From Pseudomonadota bacterium (GTDB taxonomy: Bacteria; BMS3Abin14): 8,194 nucleotides of DNA. This document shows positions 6,154 through 8,194 of this stretch, piece by piece (positions within the stretch are counted from its first letter, which is position 1; the number at the start of each line of letters is the position of its first letter). Location of the stretch: positions 1-8,194 of the forward strand of contig DAOVVW010000025.1 in assembly GCA_030636965.1 (NCBI GenBank), read 5' to 3'. The notes beneath the pieces were generated by a model. That model was not told where the DNA came from. It searched no databases and saw only the letters and a list, made by a program, of their open reading frames with translations. The position numbers and the translations under genes are program-made.

Positions 6154-7092
6154 TCACTCCTCCTTCCGTTCTGGTTCATGATTTTCTTCACCGCTCTCTC
6201 TATTGTCCCCGGTAGCAAGCAGGTGAAACCCCATGAAGAGAGCAGGCCATACCGCTAGAACAACAGGGACATTTGAGAGGAATTCACTCGCGTTGGACAG
6301 AATGGGATCTTTCTGCAGTGTTGTGTCTATCCCAACCTGCTCGAAGGGAACACCCGACAGGTACATCCACGCCGTACCGCCGACCTCCCTTTCGCCGTAG
6401 AGATGGTCAATGTAAACATCTGGATGCATTCTGATGCGTTCATGGGCGATCTTTATGAGGTCATCCCGGTGACCAAAGGTAAGAACTTCCATGGGACACG
6501 CTTCGATACACGCCGGCGGCTGTCCATTTACCAGGCGCGTGTCGTAGCAGAAGATGCATTTTTTGATTACCGGGTTCAACGCCTTGGAATACGTGTAGGC
6601 TGGGATACGGAAGGGACACGCAATCATGCAGTTCCTGCAGCCGACGCATGCTTTCGGGTTGTAGATAACCGCTCCCTCTTTCGTTTTTGTATAGGCACTA
6701 ACGAAACACGATGTGAGACAGGCAGGTTCATTACAGTGGTTACACTGTATTTTCCTGTAGACCGCCTCCTCAGATCCCTCTGCATCATATCGGTTAACAA
6801 CGGTGTAGGCGTTCTCGTCAGTCCTGCGCTTCTGTTTCCCGTCGTGATGAACCTCATCGAAAACCGATTGATCATAAAAAGGTCGATCCGGGACAGGCAG
6901 ATTCTGTTCATTATTGCAGGCTGCCTCACAAGTCCTGCATCCGACACAGCGGGTGAGGTCAACAAGGACACCCATCCCCTCCGGATATCCTTCAAAATCT
7001 GCTTTCCCGTGGGCTGCTTTGCCGTTCATGATTACCGCGGTAGCGCCCCACATGCCAGCAAGGATAAACTTCCTGCGAGTGATCCCTTTCAT
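6154..7092 (-). CDS. Tat-exported, membrane-anchored ferredoxin with four [4Fe-4S] motifs (HybA-like)
   Basis: Electron-transfer subunit linking the membrane NrfD-like protein with the periplasmic cytochrome. The 312 residues start with a Tat signal (TRRKFILAG at 5-13, then a hydrophobic stretch). Sixteen cysteines follow in four sets: C49/52/55/59, C117/120/125/129, C149/152/155/159 and C179/182/195/199, the usual pattern of DmsB/NrfC/HybA-type proteins with four cubanes. A hydrophobic segment at about 271-295 should anchor the C-terminus, as in HybA and HmcB, and distinguishes it from soluble NrfC-type subunits. The ATG at 7092 has GGGGGAGG just upstream. The gene lies 42 nt after the cytochrome gene, and its stop is one base from the next start. 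A specific role in hydrogenase electron transfer is not supported here, because no hydrogenase genes are in the window. DsrO-like or Cbc/Hmc-type complexes are alternatives. Confidence 0.95.
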   Translation of the reverse strand: MKGITRRKFILAGMWGATAVIMNGKAAHGKADFEGYPEGMGVLVDLTRCVGCRTCEAACNNEQNLPVPDRPFYDQSVFDEVHHDGKQKRRTDENAYTVVNRYDAEGSEEAVYRKIQCNHCNEPACLTSCFVSAYTKTKEGAVIYNPKACVGCRNCMIACPFRIPAYTYSKALNPVIKKCIFCYDTRLVNGQPPACIEACPMEVLTFGHRDDLIKIAHERIRMHPDVYIDHLYGEREVGGTAWMYLSGVPFEQVGIDTTLQKDPILSNASEFLSNVPVVLAVWPALFMGFHLLATGDNRESGEENHEPERKEE

Positions 7093-7134
7093 ATTCCTCC
7101 CCCGTGAGTAATGTTCAGTTAAGTAAATCCCTCA

Positions 7135-7671
7135 TTAATGTTCTTTACCTGTACCGCCTACTCCGGATGCCATAGCATCCGCACGGTAATAACTGTCTCC
7201 AGCGGCAGTTCTTTCATGGCAGTCCTGACACCCGGTCGGAGCACCCATTTCCCTGTGACAGGCGACGCAGTTGAGGTGGTAGGCAGCTTTCAATCCAGGC
7301 TTGTCATTGTGATAGAGGTTGGGATCTTCCATTTTGGTTTTGAGATACTCAGCCGAAAATGGATCTGCCGTATGGCACCCGCCACAACTTACCTCCTCTG
7401 TAGGCTCACTTTCCCGGTGGCACCTCGCACAGTCCTCATCGATTACATAGCTGCCCAGTGTGTGGTGGTGGCACTCAGAACAGGTATCTGCCAGGTCGAG
7501 GTGCATCTCATGATCGAAGTACACTTCGCCAAACAGCCCCGCAAGCGAGCCGATCTCAATTTCGGTGGGTATTCTTCCTCGCTCACCTGTAGCCCTCTCC
7601 GGTAAAATAGTCATCAGGCTCATAATCGCGAAAATTATCGTTATAAATATTGTGCTACGACTGCAAGGCAT
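7135..7671 (-). CDS. Periplasmic five-haem c-type cytochrome (class III-like)
   Basis: A secreted electron carrier. The 178 residues begin with a signal peptide (hydrophobic about 7-22). Five CxxCH sites follow: C64/C67/H68, C81/C84/H85, C96/C99/H100, C135/C138/H139 and C148/C151/H152. Additional histidines (H54, H57, H69, H70, H121, H132) are enough to supply distal ligands for five bis-His haems. The FDHEMH element before the first site is typical of c3/c7-like cytochromes. The ATG at 7671 is chosen for its strong GAGGAG upstream; an in-frame GTG at 7704 lacks one. No lipobox is obvious and no C-terminal membrane anchor is seen, so the protein should be soluble or peripherally bound. It is second in a four-gene block with a HybA-like ferredoxin and a HybB-like membrane protein, and is probably their periplasmic electron partner. 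The haem number is read from motifs only. Confidence 0.94.
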   Translation of the reverse strand: MPCSRSTIFITIIFAIMSLMTILPERATGERGRIPTEIEIGSLAGLFGEVYFDHEMHLDLADTCSECHHHTLGSYVIDEDCARCHRESEPTEEVSCGGCHTADPFSAEYLKTKMEDPNLYHNDKPGLKAAYHLNCVACHREMGAPTGCQDCHERTAAGDSYYRADAMASGVGGTGKEH

Positions 7672-7731
7672 TGTTTTCTCCTCTGTGAAAACTCTCTTTC
7701 CCACGCTATCTAGACACTATACCGGGACTGC

Positions 7732-7941
7732 TCACAGGCCCAATTCTCTCTTTTCTTCCAGGATACTCTTTCTCTCATCTGGTCTCTTGATGACATATTT
7801 GTAAAACAACGGGAACGTCACGAAGAAACCGATACAGATCAGGTATTCGACGGCCTTGATATAACTGTAATAGTCCACAAGTGTGTAGACCTTGACGAAT
7901 TTCCCTGCTGCGCCTATGATTCCGGAAAATAACTCGGACAT
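7732..7941 (-). CDS. Small single-pass membrane protein heading the redox operon
   Basis: Unrecognised 69-residue protein. One strong hydrophobic segment lies at about 32-52 (VEYLICIGFFVTFPLFYKYVI), preceded by a moderately hydrophobic stretch (LFSGIIGAAGKFVKVYTLV). A highly charged tail follows (KRPDERKSILEEKRE). The ATG at 7941 is preferred over the one at 7947 because AAGGGG lies six bases upstream of it; the earlier ATG touches that element. It is the first gene in the - strand unit, with 60 nt between its stop and the cytochrome start. Small membrane subunits of unknown role occur in related redox complexes (for example HmcD in the Hmc operon, from memory), so a structural role in the complex is plausible but unproven. 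Confidence 0.75.
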   Translation of the reverse strand: MSELFSGIIGAAGKFVKVYTLVDYYSYIKAVEYLICIGFFVTFPLFYKYVIKRPDERKSILEEKRELGL

Positions 7942-8006
7942 TTTCATCCCCTTTTAAAGCTCTTCCCTTGTATGCGGGAAATAAAATTCATTTCTTCTAC
8001 TGTTTA

Positions 8007-8116
8007 TAGGGTCGTAAAAAGTCCATCCGTGGCTTTTTACTCTTCGGAAAGTAAAAAGTGTCATTTTCACTTTCCTCACAAATCAACAACTTGCTGTGCA
8101 AGTCATCAAATAGGGC
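8007..8116 (+). repeat. Dispersed hairpin repeat, copy C (long form)
   Basis: Gap-free partner of copy A over 110 nt, in the opposite orientation. The first hairpin spans 8014-8040. The second, 8046-8075, has an outer stem GGAAAGT/ACTTTCC. The third position holds ACTTGC/GCAAGT (8089-8094 with 8098-8103), a different register from copy A. In the second hairpin all eight differences from copy A are transitions with A or T in this copy. Two of the changed pairs (8048-8073 and 8052-8069) stay complementary. The copy lies upstream of the redox operon, about 66 nt before the first start codon, so it could fall within or next to its promoter or leader. No promoter could be assigned with confidence. 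Confidence 0.75.
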
Positions 8117-8194
8117 AGGAGATAGTGGAAGGGTCTTACTGTCCATGACAAGGCACTAGGAATGAACCCTGCAAGATTCACCGCTTGTCCTCCG

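Noticed and set aside
6403..7107. Long + strand open frame (234 codons) opposite the ferredoxin gene
   Set aside because: It is antisense to a ferredoxin whose sixteen cysteines are in perfect family order; the frame has no domain-like content or ribosome binding site.
7963..7980. Small inverted repeat TTCCC...GGGAA in the leader of the 69-aa gene
   Set aside because: Only five base pairs with an 8-nt loop; not enough to claim an operator or riboswitch.
7942..8006. Sigma-70-like promoter for the redox operon (a TATAAA-like box is present near 8002-8007)
   Set aside because: No -35 box at an acceptable distance was found, so no promoter is called.
8083..8193. Open frame on the - strand running in from the right edge (36 codons, stop TGA 8083-8085)
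   Set aside because: It has no recognisable motif, ends inside repeat copy C, and is too short to separate from chance. It may be the 3' end of a gene beyond the window, but this cannot be supported here.

Overview
The window looks like a chromosomal segment from a strictly anaerobic, cytochrome-rich bacterium, most plausibly a member of the Desulfobacterota (old Deltaproteobacteria: sulfate reducers, syntrophs and metal reducers). This rests on a HEAT-repeat protein inside a cheR-cheB cluster, a periplasmic five-haem cytochrome encoded with a HybA-like ferredoxin and an NrfD/HybB-like quinone-site membrane protein, a c-type-haem HAMP sensor, and dispersed hairpin repeats between genes. Taxonomy is inferred from gene content only.

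Left part (1-3057, + strand): the end of a chemosensory operon. A HEAT-repeat protein that enters from the left edge overlaps cheR by 11 nt. cheR overlaps cheB by 4 nt, and cheB starts on TTG. Together CheR and CheB methylate and demethylate chemoreceptor glutamates. Receptors, CheA and CheW are not in the window and would be expected upstream.

Middle boundary (3058-3282): a 225-nt gene-free stretch between two convergent transcription units. It is packed with inverted repeats. About half of it is a copy (A) of a repeat that recurs at 8007-8116 (copy C). The first hairpin of that repeat also stands alone at 4710-4746 (copy B).

Right part (7941 back to 3283, - strand): six genes in one direction. 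In transcription order these are a 69-aa single-pass membrane protein, a secreted five-CxxCH cytochrome c, a Tat-exported ferredoxin with four [4Fe-4S] motifs, an NrfD/HybB-family membrane protein, a membrane-anchored di-haem HAMP sensor with no output domain, and an unrecognised four-TM protein. The first four form a tight block (gaps of 60, 42 and 1 nt). They resemble modules that move electrons between the menaquinone pool and periplasmic cytochromes. No catalytic subunit (hydrogenase, molybdopterin enzyme) is present. The two last genes are more loosely attached (gaps of about 113 and 99 nt, each holding a hairpin).

Right edge (7942-8194): no convincing gene. It holds the leader of the redox operon, repeat copy C and unexplained sequence. 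No tRNA, rRNA, CRISPR array, transposase or integrase was seen. The most unusual items are the structured repeat family and the output-less haem-HAMP protein.
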